Assembly (NCBI RefSeq): GCF_050948215.1
Contig: NC_135157.1
Span: 8,308,001-8,372,000, forward strand
Source: Halictus rubicundus
Lineage: Eukaryota; Arthropoda; Insecta; Hymenoptera; Halictidae
DNA length: 64,000 nt
Reading direction: 5' to 3'
Part shown: positions 1-14,182 of the stretch, piece by piece
Layout: each line of letters begins with the position of its first letter
Position numbering within the stretch: the stretch's first letter is position 1
Position numbers and translations under genes: made by a program
Notes under the pieces: model-generated
The model's input: the letters and a program-made list of their open reading frames with translations, nothing else
What the model was told of the DNA's origin: nothing
Databases searched by the model: none

Positions 1-2
1 GA

Positions 3-435
3 ATTGTAATTACGTTTGATCCTAAAATTAAGGAATTGTCGGATATCAAAGAAGCTGATTTAAAATGCAAATCTCAAATTCAAAAAGTTAGACACTTTTT
101 TATAAGCTTATTCTTTTTATTATAAATTCTTTCCTATTATTTTGTTCACAAATATACATGAGAAAGGATGCAGATGGAAATTCTGATATTTAATTTTTTT
201 TTAATTTATTCATTGATAATATATGAATTATAATAAAATTATAATAAAATACAAACTAGTAAAGCTACAAAATATATTTGCTTATACATTTTTTTCTTTT
301 TATTAAGGTTCAAAGAAGAATGAACTTTCCAAATTAAGGTCATGGTTTGAATCATTAACAAGTATCAACCATTCTATAATGTCATATTTTATGATAACTG
401 ACATTGATCAACATTCTACCTGTATTCGTATTTAA
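3..435 (+). other. Possible coding tail of an upstream gene, or 5' exons of the PP2C-like gene
   Basis: Bases 3-86 form an open frame of 28 codons ending at a GT donor (AAA|gttaga), rich in Lys and Glu (contains KELSDIKEADLKCKSQIQK). A second open stretch in compatible phase can start after a weak acceptor at 314-315 and read KNELSKLRSWFESL onward to a TAA at 433-435. Alternatively a donor at 339 (AG|gtcatg) could join it to an acceptor near 447 and feed into the PP2C-like frame as an N-terminal extension. I cannot choose between these readings, because the window starts inside the feature. The charged composition suggests a coiled-coil segment, but I do not recognise the protein. Confidence 0.3.
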
Positions 436-448
436 TTTCCTACAAAGA

Positions 449-2490
449 ATGCCAAGCTTACGAAAAAAAGTTGCTGGCTTTATGCGGCAATTGTCAATTA
501 GTAATTTGGCAGGAGCTGTAGAAAATATAGGTCAAGGAGAACAAACCTTGCGTAGCCCCAGATCAATGACACAAGATTTTGCAAGTGGTTGCTTTATTAC
601 AAGATACTTAGATGGGTAAACACTTTTTACAAAAATTCTAGAATAAATATTATAACTAAAGTGTATAGCATCTGTATTATATTTTTAGTCTAGAGACAAA
701 ACAAGAAGGACCAGTAATCGTCCATGGTAGAAATCCAGAAGAACTGCCAATTAGACAGCTTGGAAACTTTCAAGAAGATAAAGAAACATTTGCTGCCCAC
801 ACTGGTCCTGATAATGGACTCATAGCAGTTAATGTACAACAAAAACACTTAAGTATTAATGATATCGATATAGATTATATCGATATGTTAGATCAAGGCG
901 AACAATATAGAAGCAGTAAGTATTGAAATTATTGAATTCTATAAAAACAGTACAAAAGTAATAAAATTGTTTCTTACAGCATCTACAACCACAACTCCTA
1001 CAATTGCTGGTATTTCTGACTGGTTTAATCCTCACGAGACAGCATATGGAATTGCTACTACATTATATGAGAAAAATCCAACAAATAATACAAATAATGG
1101 AGAACCTATTGCAGACAGTTTTGGAATTGTAGCCAGATCGAACTCAGCTATTTTAGCGCTTGCAGATGGTGTTAATTGGGGTATATTTAGTTTTCAAAAA
1201 TTTAATAATATCTTTTTATATATAGTAATCGCAAACAACAGCACCAATCTATAAACATACAAATTTATTAGGTACCAAAGCAAGTATCGCAGCTAGGTCT
1301 GCTGTACATGGAAGTATGGAATATTTAAATAAAGCGCTCTTCTGTCCTTCAGTTAACAATGAAATAACAACAACGAAAGATGTTTTTATAGCCTTACTTC
1401 GTTCATTCCATGCTGCGCATTCATTAATTTTACAAGAGCAAGGAATGCTTACAACATTAACTGTATGCGCAGTTCTTCCACTGCCAAGTTCTGAATCTAA
1501 TACAAATCAGAAAAAATATGTGGCTTGTACCTGTAATGTAGGGGACAGTTTAGCTTATGTATATTCAAGGTAACAAATGATTTGTTAAAAATTATTACGT
1601 TCTTTCTATAAAAATAATTTTAATAATATTAATAGGAAAACTGGAGTGAGAGAAATAACAAGAGGATCTCACGATATTCATTGTATGCGTGACATGCGCG
1701 ACGCTCTTGGAGCTTTAGGTCCTGTAGATGGTTGCAACCCTGAATTAAATAATTTGACGCTTGCAATGACAGAAGTTGAAAATGGAGATATCGTATTCTT
1801 AACCAGTGACGGGATTTCAGACAATTTTGATCCAGTAGTTGGAAAATTTGCTATCTTACCATGCCATAATAGTGTACCTGATTCGACTGTGAAAAATCAT
1901 GCCGAAGGAAGATCAAAAACCCGTCGAAAATCCGTAGAGACTTTAAGACATGCAGAATCCGGCAATAGTAATAGAAATAAATCTAATTTACCCATAGTCG
2001 AGGCTTATCAAAGACATGAGCTAACACTTCTTAGGATGGAGGATTTGTTACGAAGAGGTGTGTCTGGTGAAGGTCCACCATGTAACAGTGCCAAACATCT
2101 TTGCGAACTTCTTTTGGATTTTGCTGTAAGTTTCCAAAAGTATAACGAGTATTCACAAATAGTGTGCATGCAATCTTTTAAGTATAAAATTTAAATACTA
2201 AAAATTAGAAGATACCAGATAAAATGCAGTACTGATTTTAAATATTAACATGAATTTAATTTTTCTATAATAAGGTGCGTATAACTGCTGCCAAAAGACG
2301 AATATTGGAAGATACTGATTTATATTATGCACAAAGTAAAGATGGTCAATTAGTTCAACTATCCAAACAAGAACAGAGAGCTCGGCGAATAAAGACATTG
2401 GACAAAGTTTCCATGATTCCTGGAAAATTAGATCATGCAACAGTTGTAGCATATGTAGTTGGATCATTCGATTCAGAGTATGGTTTATAA
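449..2490 (+). CDS. PP2C-like domain-containing protein (Drosophila CG9801 family)
   Basis: Six coding exons: 449-615, 689-915, 980-1180, 1272-1569, 1636-2125, 2275-2490, giving about 532 residues; all junctions are GT-AG and keep frame. The start is taken at MPSLRKKVAGF, but an upstream extension is possible. PP2C landmarks are visible in order: ALADGVNWG (counterpart of the metal-binding ADGxGG loop, here lacking the GG), CTCNVGDSLAYVYS (the NVGDS strand) and FLTSDGISDNFD (the SDGxxD motif). By family knowledge, PP2C enzymes are metal-dependent Ser/Thr phosphatases; this subfamily is divergent, and the altered first metal loop makes weak or absent activity plausible (inference). A basic linker (about 1900-1960) interrupts the domain. 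AATAAA signals lie at 2502 and about 2639. Identity as the CG9801 family is fairly sure; function is not. Confidence 0.85.
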
Positions 2491-4873
2491 ATAACTATGG
2501 TAATAAAGTTGCAGTTTTTATTTGTACGAAAAGTAATATGTTAAAATGTTTTTATATAAGATATTTCTGGATATGTTGAGTAAAAGTATTGTTTTAAGTA
2601 TTATAAAATTAAGTTGTTTATATAATTTTGTTATTTAAAATAAAAAATACATGTGCTTATTCTGTATACGACGAAACTTATTTAATTATAATTGTATATT
2701 TAATTTATTAGTTATATGTGTATAATTTGTACATAATTTGACGTCAATAAGGTACAGTCAAATATGCGCGACAGCAATAAACAATCGCTGGAATGTATAT
2801 TTTAACAATGTTCTGAAAATAACGATTTATAAAATTATGGCTCGACAAAAAGAACATTTAAAAATATGTATCACCAAATTGCGTTCAATATGAATGATAC
2901 AATTTAATAAAAATTTCATGCAAACACGCGTTTTGCTTAAAATCTTAAAAAGCTAGCATATTAAGATTACTAACAGTTTCTGTATACTGATTGGTTATAA
3001 GTAAAGCATTGACCAATCAGGATGAAGAGTTTGCTAAATGGGTGCTGCAAAAAGTTACAGTGCCATAACCGAGGTGTCGCCAATGGTAAAAGCACTGGGA
3101 TTTTATAGACTTGTGCTAATGGCAGCCTTGACAAATACATGATGGCCGTTGCCACCGAATAGTGTAACGCGTACATGGAACTGTCGTGTGCCAGAAAAGT
3201 TTATTATTTTAAGTAGAATTTTTCCTCTCGTGTTGTTCATATATGTTGTTTTTGTTCGCGAAGGAATGAAAGGTTGTGTACAGAACTAAAATCATGCCGA
3301 AAGAAATGTGAAAAAACGAAAAATTGTAAGAAGAAAACACGGGTGGCAAAACCGCGTTCGCGGAGGTAATATTGACAATTTTTCATCACGACGCTACTCT
3401 CATTTTTCCGCGTCAATATGAAATACACGCATCCAGGATACCTCCTTCGAGTTTCTGAGCTATACGAACCGAAAATTTTTTTACAGATGGTTGCTTTTTC
3501 TTTTGTTTACGCCTTGTCAGTTGGGCTTTTGTTGTGTGCATCCGCGCGCCGCTGGTACCCATAAGTGAGAGTGAGATGTATGCGATTCTTGTATGCGTGT
3601 AAGTGGCTTGTGTGGCACGTATGCTTGCACACAAGCGTGCAAGTTATAACCTCAAAAAGTGTTTCCAGCTGTCGAATTTTTATTCAGAACTTTTTTCCCG
3701 CTATAAAATGATTATTTCTACCTATAAGTGTGAGTGTCCCATAACAGTGTGTTGATTTCCATTCTATTACACGCAACACAGTTTCTCAATAATAACATCC
3801 ACTCTTTCGATAGTAACAGTTTCATTAAATTCACATATTAATGGTTTCCTGTAAATTAAACAAATTTTTTAAATCCTGTCAATTTTGAGAGATACTTTTG
3901 CCATGCGTTCTTTTACTATCAATAAGTAATCGATTATTGTTTACATGTTGCAGAACACAAATTGATTGCTGATCCTCAGAAGCCATAAGTGTGTAGTGTA
4001 TGTGACACTTTTAAACAAAACCGAAATGTGAAACAGCCTTAAATCATACTTAGTGGTTTGAACACAAATTGTCTTGATATTAATGTCCTAAATGTTTACA
4101 AACTGCTAAATAATGTCTACCGAATATTATTTAGAATTGGGATAACAGAAAGGACGTACATTTAGAAAGTGACATCCAGAATTGTTTTATATACACACAA
4201 TTTCTAATGTAATGTCATGGAAAAATGTAGTTCAATTGTGTTTATACATGGATGTGATCCTGCAACAAATGTTCTTTAAAGATAAGTCAGAGTACTTTCA
4301 ATATGCAATTGTGCAGTTATTCTTTAATGGATAATGTAGTTCGGAAAAGAACTACCTATTATGCTAAACAAATTAATATTCAACTATGGTTAGCACCACA
4401 GCATGATATTGAACACAAACATCAACAACATATATAAACACAAAGAAAGTGCTGCCTAAATAACGGGTGAAATACGAAGTTACATGGATGACAGGAATAG
4501 GAGACGTAGGTCGCAGACGCGTTGAGTGGCGCCGTAGCGCAAATCTAATCTTTCCCTGTCGCTGAGCTCTAGTAATCATTGGTAAGTAATTCCAATATAG
4601 CCAAATATTAGTAATACAATAATTCGAAGTTGAAAATCATCTAGTATTTGAAATTAAGAAATATGATTTCATTTTTGGAAAGACAATTTTTGTTTGCGAG
4701 TTTACAATCTGCATTTTCATGTATTAAAATTTCTTTATATTTATGACATCTTCTATTTCAGTTGGTAATTTTCAATGTGAATTACAAATGTATATAGGAG
4801 TACCTAGAAGCAAGCCTAGGTAAACAGAAAAGGTGGCTAGACGCTGCCCAGAGTAAAGAGGGGCTGCGTGGGC
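2491..4873. other. Intergenic region and 5' untranslated exons of the BICRA gene
   Basis: No supported coding sequence. The first 250 bp should be the 3' UTR of the PP2C-like gene. Around 3200-3650 the DNA is less AT-rich and probably contains the BICRA promoter or leader. A good donor (TTG|gtaagt) follows base 4581 and a good acceptor (ctatttcag) precedes 4762, so 4762-4873 is the 5' UTR part of the exon that carries the ATG at 4874. Short open frames here lack codon structure and I ignore them. Confidence 0.6.
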
Positions 4874-7800
4874 ATGCAGCAGCCTCAGTCACGCCCTCTT
4901 CTCGGGGACTCAGTATCCTCTACAACTTCCCCGACTGCTCGGCGTAACAATCCTGTTGCTGTTTTAACGCATCAACAAGTATGTTCACTTTATATGTATT
5001 TTCTTTAAATATAAAAACAATATAGAAGAATCAATCCTATATTATTACTGCTTTGTTATATTATAAATTGTAATTTGATTTTTAGTTGCAACAATTGCAA
5101 CAATTACAGGCCCAAAACTCGAGTGGTCAGTCTCTGACATTTGCTTTGCAACAAACATCAAATAATGTAAGTATTTTATATTAAAAATCGTAAGAAAAGG
5201 ATCTCGTAGAGTTATTTATCATTAGACTTCGGATTTTATGCATTTATGACAAAAATGCATTGGGTAAAATATAAAACACTAACACAATTAAAGGAATTTA
5301 AGACTATCGATCAACGTATTAAAATTATTGCAGGTAAAAACGAATGTTTATCTGGTTCGAATACCTTGCAATTGATACAAAACATTCTCATTTTGCATAA
5401 AGATCCGCAGTCTATGTATCAGTCCTTCATTATCATGAAAGAATTTCATTATCAAGAAAGTAATTACGTAATTCTATTATAAATGTTTTGTATTGCAGCC
5501 ACAAGACCAAGGAAATGGATCTACGACTGGAAATCACATAGTATATGTAAACCAACTAAATCATTTAAATCAGGGTACCATAAATCCCTCGGGGACTGGT
5601 ATGGGCCTACCCCCGGCCACCCCCTCTTTTGGGGTGGGCCTTAATATGGGATTGCCACTATCACTTCTAAATACCAGTCTTACATCCCTCACATCTAATG
5701 TTATCACTACGTCAAATCCTCTGCTCAATTTGGGCCTGCCAAGCATAAATACAGGACTACCTACGATAAATCCTAGCCTGAATCACTTGAATGCTATAAA
5801 CTCCAATTTAACTTCGAATATTGGTTCAAACAGTATTAGTAATGGTTTATCTGGTTTGGGACAGGATTTAAATAATATAAATACTGGAATTAATAGACTT
5901 AATACGTTAAATTCAACGAGTTTAAACCCTGGATTATCGAATGTTAATACTGGAATTACTAATGTAAATCCAAATTTGACAAGTTTAAACTCAAACGTAA
6001 ACCAGAATCTTACCAGTTTAAGCACAAACTTCACTTCTCCAAGTTCTGGTGTGTCTGGTTTAACAGCTATTAATCCAAACATAAATGCAAATTTGACGAC
6101 TACCAGTATAAATTCTGGTGTAAATCAGGGTCTGAATCGACCTGTTAATGCTTTAACAACTGGATTGACTCAAACTAGTCTGAATTCTAACAATACGCAA
6201 TTTCCATTCCAAACCATACAAAGTATACAAAGTATTGCACCACACATTGTTGGATCGAATATTGCACATGTACCAAGTTCTGCCATATCGCAACACCCAA
6301 ATTCAAACGTTTCTACTATTTCACAAATATCGAATACTGGTACTCTAACAAGTTCCAGTATATTTACAAGCACTTCGAACGAACCAAATCATTCAACCGC
6401 AGCGAATGTGAATCACGCTTCAAATGTGAATCTCACTACTAATATTCCACATCTTGGTACAATGCACTCAAATATATCTAATGTATCAACGTCTAATGTA
6501 CAGCATATATCCGCATCAAACGAGCCGAATATGTCACTGAGTCATACATCTTCTTTAAGTTCCTCTCAATCAACTGGATTTCAACCTCAGCGACAGTATT
6601 CACAGGGAATTAACCCTGGCTTAAGTTCGTCAGTAACATTAACGGGCTCGTCTCAGCCATCAAATGTGGTCAGTACAATAAATACTGTAAAATCTATGCA
6701 AAACATTCAAAGTCAAAATATTAGTTCTCCAAGCAGTCCGTTCTCGATACCATTGAAAAGTCCGGCATCCAATATCGCACCACCCACACCAAGCCCTAGT
6801 CCTAACAGGCTATTACTTAGAAGTCCAGCTTCGAATTCGATACAATCGAACCGGAATAGTCCGAGTCCTGTTGGGACATCAACTTCAAATAATAATTTTA
6901 ATATACAAATGCAAAGTCCAATGCAGAGTCCAATGAGTGTTAGCCAAATTCAAAGTCCTGTACTTAGTCCATATCCTCCTGCAAAAAGTCCTCATCTATT
7001 AAGTGGAAATAACTCTCTAAACAACAGAAGTCCAGCACCTGGCGGTAGTCCTGGTCCACCTGTGGTAAGAAATCATTTTCTTTCTTTATAGTATATAAAT
7101 ATCCTATGTTTTTAGAATAATAATGTCTACAAATTTTGCAATATTTTTGTTTAACTTCCAGGTTAGATCTAATACACCTATTCTACAACAAGGTATGCAA
7201 GTATTGCAAATAATTCATGGTACGCCACAGGGATATCAATCAACGCCAACACAGTTAGTAACTAGAACGCATCTCTTTGGAAATCAACAAATTCAAATAG
7301 CAACAACTAAACCTGCCAAGCAACCTCCACAAATTTTACCGAAACCTCCTATTCAACAAACAGCTGCATCTCAACAAAAACAACAACGTGTTACTACCAC
7401 GATTACAAATCAAGTAACGTATCTAATCAAATTATAACTATTTGAACTGTTTTAAGAATTCCGTTTTAATTGAATTATTAAATGATTATGGAAGGTCACT
7501 CAACAAACTCAACCACAGTTAGTTCTTGCTGGACCTCAACCAAATCCTACAACGGCTACGATGATACCTACAGCACAAGGCCTCCTTTTAAATCAGGTAT
7601 GTAATTGTATATATATGTTTAAGGGTCTTATCTCATTTGCATGCTTTTTCATTATGAGATCATTTGAAAGTATACATGTTGTGCCTGTTTCTAGCACTTA
7701 CCAATATAAAATACTTTTAATATGCTTGATTTCTATTATAACGGCTTATTTGCATTTTTAGTGTCACAAATATCTGCTTTGTGCTTCATATGTTTATCAC

Positions 7801-10299
7801 ATTTCATACATAGGTTTTGCCGTCAACCGGGCCCGTTATTGTACAGCAGCAACCGGGTGGTGTTCAACTTATACTAAGAACGCCAGCAAGTGCCCAGCAA
7901 CAAACACATACTGCACAGGTGATGGTTTCATCCATGCAGTCAAACAATTTCATCATGTTCTATCATTGCTTACTTAATACTTACATAAAATTTTCTTTAT
8001 ATATCACTTTAAATGTTACTTAAGATCATCAATCGTTTTTTTTTTCACATGATATCCAATCATCATATCGATTTTGTATGCATTTCATAGTTCACGTTCA
8101 TTTATATAATCCTTCGATCAGTTACGTTCAAAGTAAATAATATGCAACTGCAACAAATTTAATAAGGAAAATTAGGAAAATAATCTGATCTTGTAAGATA
8201 TATTTATTCATTACATAAAATTTATTCTTTTACAGTTAACGCAACAGCAGTTAGTAAGAGTTGTCACGGCACAAGGAATGCAATTACAGGGCATTACTCC
8301 TACGTTTTTCGCTGTGCCTAATGGATTTCCTCCAGCTGCTTCTCCAGTAATTAGACATACTCCATCAAGTCCCGCACCCGGTAAGTCTTATAGTTAGTAA
8401 TTTATTGAAATAGATTTTCCTGCGAGAACGACCTCAAATCCTGAAATCTTTTTTGTTTTTTTTTCTCATTCAGCTGCGAATTCTGGAACAGGCAACTCTA
8501 TAGTGATTCAAAACGCAATGGTACAAAGTCCTCAACCACAGATCCCGCAAGTCGGATCGGGTACTAACACCGGTAGTACTCCATGTACGCAAACTGTTGT
8601 TGAACAAAGTTTGCTACCACCGCCCAAAAAGAAAGCGAAAAAAAAGAAAAAAGCGAAACGAAAGGACGACGAACCACCGAAATTAGATCTTGCTAGTATA
8701 ATGAAAATATCCGGGATAGGAGACGACGATGATATTTTTGATACTGATCTTACAACTGAATCTGAGGTTCCTTGTCAAGGTCAAGTTGAATCAAGTTCAG
8801 GACAAAATCTAGGACAACTCCCACCTCAAGTGACTACACCTACTAGTTCTGCTCAGAATCTGATACAAGTACCTGTACCAAATACAACGAATACACAAAC
8901 TTCTGTGTCCCAGACACTTAATAGTCAACTTGTTGCCCAACTTCAGATGCCTGTACAGAGCACGATGCAGGGTCAATTACGATTCGCTCTCGGGGAGGAT
9001 GGAAGAGTTGTTTTACATCGAACACAGGATCCAAATCAACCTGAAATGGATCAAGCGACCGCTCAAGCATTAATACGATCGTTAACGCAAGGAGGTGGAC
9101 AAAATTCGCCCATTATTTCGCAGCTTCTTGGACAGGCACAAACTACAACGCAGACTACGCAAAGTACTGTATTACAGAGACAGAAATTTGTTAGGTCACC
9201 TCTTTCATCCAGTGTTACAACAGTTACTACTACTGTAAGTCCTGCAGGCCCTCAAAGTGTTACTTGTGCTACTAGTCCACAACATGTGCAAGTATGCTCG
9301 AAACCAAGTAATCAGCAAAAAAGTGTAAATGTTCCTCAAGAATCTAATCCTGTGTTAAACGTTTGTGTCCAAAGTAACCTTGGGTCTTTGCAAGCATTGG
9401 ATATACAACCATCGAAAAACATTACCGTACAAAATCTTATACCACCATCAAAACCTACTCCGTCGCCTAACTCTAGCCTCGTGCAACCGAACAGTAATGT
9501 TTTGACGACTTCTGATGTTCTGGTGCCGAAACCGTCGTGTACTACATTCAGTGTGCAAAGTTCTCGATTGACTAATCCGAACCAAGCAACTACTAATCAA
9601 CAAAATTCTAATGTTTCTACACAAAAATCTAGTCAAGTGCGGCTCACGAATGCTTGCGTAACTACTAATGTGCGACAAAATCTAAATAAAATATCGCAAA
9701 GTGGTGCGCATGTTCAAAAGTCATTGCCAAATAGTTTAATTGTACAAAATGAACACAACATTGCGAAAAATAATCAGAATATTCAGCAAGGGAACCAACA
9801 GGATAGTATCGCATTGCAACAAGAAACACCAATGTTTCAGCATAATCAGCATCAGCAGATAACGGCGCAGGCTGTGCAAACGCAAAACGTTCAACATGTT
9901 TTTGAACAAAATCTTCAAACTTCTGGATCAAATGTTCAACATAATTCGGTAAATATGTTGCAACAACAAAGCTCCTGTAATACCATGCAACACGATACTA
10001 TGAATGTATTACAACATTCTAGTATCCAACAAAATACAATTAATATGCTACAGCAAAACCCAGCTGGTAATGTACAAAATATCGAGCAAAATTTACAATC
10101 TGGAATTAGTGATATAGCTCAAGCGCAACAAAATGTTATCGCCAGTATGCAACAACAAAATACATCCGCTATTTTGCACAACACGAGTGTACAACAGAAT
10201 ATGAACGTGCAACAACAGAAAGTTGTTGCGCAAGCGAATACGTTTTCTTCTGTGAATGCACAACATTTTGAAAGTCAAAATACAACTAACACTATGCAG

Positions 10300-10337
<38 letters not shown>

Positions 10338-13300
10338 ACAGCAGCAACAGCAGCAGCAAGGACTAAATACACAACAAAGTTGTCACCATCAAAATATTGT
10401 TATAACGAATGCTCCGGCTTCTTCTAATACTATTCCACAAAATGAATCTCAAAAAGTAGAAACTCAAAGTGCAACAATGCTTAATTCAGCGGCGAACAAT
10501 ATACTAAACAACGCGCCAAAAATTACACCCGAAATTTTGAATGCATTAAGCAATTTGAATCCCAACGATCAATTATTAATTGCTAACGCGAATGGACAAA
10601 TGCAAGTAATAAGTCAACAACTGTTGCAACAATTCTTGGCTGGGCAATTGAATGCAAGCAGCCAAACACAAAATCAAAACCAAACTCAAAAAATAGTAAT
10701 TGGTGAACCAGATGCAAACAGTCAGAATTTACAAGGTGTACAAATCAATACACCAACGAGTCAAATAATTGTAAATAGTTCTGGTGGAGCTCCTACTATT
10801 CAAAATAATATACAAAATATTGTAGTACAAGCTGCGCCTTCGCAAATGCCGCAACATATACAGATCCAAAATTCCGGCTTTCCAAGTCAATTTATTGACA
10901 ATCTAAATCAACAACAGATAAGAAATATGGGACAAACGAGTCAACCAAAGAAGGCGAAAATTGTTAAAAGGACAAAAACTGTTGTTACTACTCAAAACAC
11001 TGGAAATGCCCAGGTATGTTAAAAGAATTTTATTTTCATATTTATCTAATACATTTGTACTCGTTAATTACATAATGATTTGTTTTTAAATTTAATATTT
11101 GTAACAATTAGGTAACAAAAACTGTTACGGTTTCTCGTCCAACAATATCAACGAATACAACAAACCTTCATAAGGTTGATCATTCTAGTAAAACAAATGC
11201 TGTGGTATCTCAAAGTACAAATCTGATTAAGAGTGAGTCTACTCAAATTGTCACAAATGGTCCTGTACTTCCACCGTCTCCTGGAAGTCACTTATCGATT
11301 CCCTCGAATGGCCAAATGGTTCAAAAAGTGCAGACTATACAACTTCCTGCTCAAAAACAGCAATTATTGAAAAATATACAATCTCAAATACAAGCTATTT
11401 TAGCTCGTAAATCGGGTGCGCAATCGGATCAAACCGTTTTAACAAAATTATATCAAGAACAAGCAAAAATTTTAGCAAGTGGAAAAGTTGTTAGTACTAC
11501 GACACATTCCGTTAGCAGTGTAAGCTTTTTTATGCTTTATAAATTTTTATTATAAATTGTGCCATGACTTAATGATAATGTAATAATGATCTTAATATTG
11601 TTCTCGATAAAGGGGCCAGATGCAAGTTTTAATGTAAATGTAGTTTCAACACTAGCATCTACCATAACTCCGCAAAATTCTTATAAAACTCAGACATCAG
11701 CAGTACAAACTCAAACACACACATCTACTGCTGTAGCAACATCGCAAAATTTAAATCCAAGCATACCAACGACTGTGCAAAGTAACACAAGTAATAGTTA
11801 TATGAATAATCTTACTGTGAGTAACGAAATATTCTAATTTGATATTTTCAACATGTATATATTTATTGATAGTTTATGTTTTTGTATAACAATTTAAATA
11901 CTTGCAGGTACCACAAACTGTGCAAGGACAACACTGTATACAGAACAGTCAGAATGTGCATCAAGCGCACACAAAGCAGCACAAAAATTATCAAAATCAT
12001 GGAAACCAGATATTGAGTCCGTCCTCTGCCAATATGCAAATTTTCTCACCACCGATTACTCCTGTAGCTACCGTGCAGGGCAACGCACAACAGTTAGCTT
12101 CAGTCCAAACACAACCGACAGCAATGCAACAATCAACGCAATGTCAAACTGATCCATTAGATATTAAACCAAACATACAAATATCAAGTCCTATTAAACA
12201 AGAACTGTCTTCACCTATTCAAGTACAAGTTCAAAGTGGCTCTCCTGCAGGACAGGTAGCCTCGCCTAGAATGATTGGCAAAGGACCACAAAGGATTCAA
12301 AGTCCAGTAAACACGAATAGCAGTTCGAATAAACAGATTGTCAGTCCTAATAGTAACACAAGCCCTTTAGTAAGTCCTAGGCAAGGTGTAAAACGACCTG
12401 CGTCTACCCCAATTTGCAGACAGATTAATCGTAGTGACATGTAAGTTGGATTTTTTGTCATACTCATTTTCATAAATAATAATTTAATGTATTTGTGTTT
12501 TACTTAAAGACATGATTTTATAATTATTTTTACAGGTTAGAACAACAATTAAAATGTGATCAACATGATGCGATTAATCCGGATGTAAACACACCATTTT
12601 CAGGCAAGCGGGATGCTTGTAAACGTCTTGTAAGGTATCATTGTTTAAACGAACAAGTACTTAGTCCGAAAGATTTAGCAAAAGCTGATGAGATATTCGA
12701 AGAAACGGCGAAACATCTCTTGACAAAATTCAACTCTATGATGAACAAGTACACGTACCTTCTTTTAATGGAAAGCATGGTATGTTAAAGATTTCTTATT
12801 TCAAAGAGATTTAGTACGAATCATTGCGTTATTATACAACATAATAATATTTATAAATTCGATTATGCAAACTATGTACTGAAATTGAAATAATATTACA
12901 GCGAGAAGTGAGGACATCAGAACTAATGATGATCGATAGAACTTTTGTTGCCGAAGAGCAGAATATATTAAATAGGTTACGAGAACAAGAGGCTAAAGTT
13001 AATGGTAAGTTTCTCTATAATATTGAATGTTGAGAGAAAGACACCTGCTCAGTAGTACTTTTGTAGTAACAATTGTTTCATCATGGTTTTCAGAAGAATT
13101 TAGAAAGGAAGAAAAGCCATTGGTGCCAAAGGTTGAACCTGGTCTTAGAGACGAAGACAAATTATCACCACCGTTAACTAACGTTTCTGTAAAACGTGAA
13201 TTAGAAGATGACTTTCCAAGTGACGAAATCGAATGTAAACCAGTGATTAAATCATCAAGTTGTACTAGTGGTGATTACGACGAGTGGGTAGAAATTCAAA

Positions 13301-13833
13301 AGGAACTCGGTGTATATCCATCTACCACAGACTCGTCCAAATGTAAAAATAGTAATAATAGTAGTAGTAATAGTGCATGTGCTGTGGCTGTAACAAAATC
13401 GTCGAAAGCTGAAAGAACACGAGCGAACGGTGAATGTCGTGCGAATGTACCAAGTGCGAGTGTTTCAGGAGTTCAAAACACAGTTGTAAAAGACAGTTGT
13501 GAACAAGATAATGCACCTGTTTTTGAGAGACGTTGGAGTAGCGCTACAGACCTTGAACGAGATCTACTAGAAGACACTGACAGCTTAGATGGACTGGCTT
13601 TACATTCTCAAACACAATGTCCAGGCTCTCTTCACATAACTAATGAAAGTGGGAATGGTAATGAACACGATGATATTACCGCACAGGTACAATCTGCTAT
13701 CGATAGCATTCTTAATCTTAAAAAACGTCCTACAAACACATTACCTGGCAGTAGTGGTAACAGTGCATCACAGTCTAGTGAATCAAAGGACACAGTGCTT
13801 GACCAAGCAGTCCGCAGCATTTTAGGCTCGTGA
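4874..13833 (+). CDS. BICRA: BICRA/GLTSCR1 homologue, ncBAF chromatin-remodelling subunit
   Basis: Fourteen coding exons: 4874-4978, 5086-5166, 5499-7064, 7162-7413, 7495-7596, 7814-7918, 8236-8380, 8474-11013, 11112-11519, 11613-11816, 11908-12440, 12536-12779, 12902-13004, 13094-13833; all phases agree, giving about 2,375 residues. The diagnostic part is the GLTSCR1 domain, about residues 2014-2129 (LEQQLKCDQHDAINPDVN, then FSGKRDACKRLVRYH and LLMESMREVRTSELMMIDR). Its family (BICRA/BICRAL; Drosophila CG11873) defines the ncBAF (GBAF) SWI/SNF complex in the nucleus. The rest is low complexity: Asn/Ser/Thr/Leu-rich exon 3, Ser-Pro-rich segments, a Lys-rich nuclear localisation signal near 8622 (PPPKKKAKKKKKAKRKDDE), a 21-Gln tract and many Gln/Asn repeats. 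The exon 5/6 acceptor at 7494 is weak (ggaag). The C-terminus is acidic and Ser-rich. Identity is secure; exact isoforms are not. Confidence 0.93.
10297..10359 (+). repeat. Polyglutamine-coding CAG/CAA tract (21 Gln)
   Basis: Within the largest BICRA exon, 21 consecutive Gln codons are written as a mixture of CAG and CAA. The mixed codons suggest a selectively kept Gln run rather than a pure slipping CAG array. The opposite strand reads as a meaningless poly-Leu frame. Confidence 0.95.
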
Positions 13834-14079
13834 CCCTCCTTTAATAAAGTATGTTAAACAAGTGAAGTTAATGGTGAACATCAAGCTAATTGTTCATTTT
13901 GAAAAATTTTCAAAGGACTATACATTCATTTTGGTGATTTTTGTGGTTAATGTGAATAATTTATGAATTATGTTTGACATTAAGAACATGCAACATTGTT
14001 TTTTTGGTAATGCATATCTAAAATCACGCAAATTGTTGCTAAATTATTTGTACAAAAGAAATCGTGCAGCTTTCATTTC

Positions 14080-14182
<103 letters not shown>

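Noticed and set aside
5783..6082. Minus-strand frame opposite BICRA exon 3
   Set aside because: Antisense of the repetitive Asn/Leu/Ser coding sequence.
10093..10359. Minus-strand open frame with a poly-Leu run
   Set aside because: It is the antisense of the BICRA Gln tract and Gln-rich coding exon; no independent signals.
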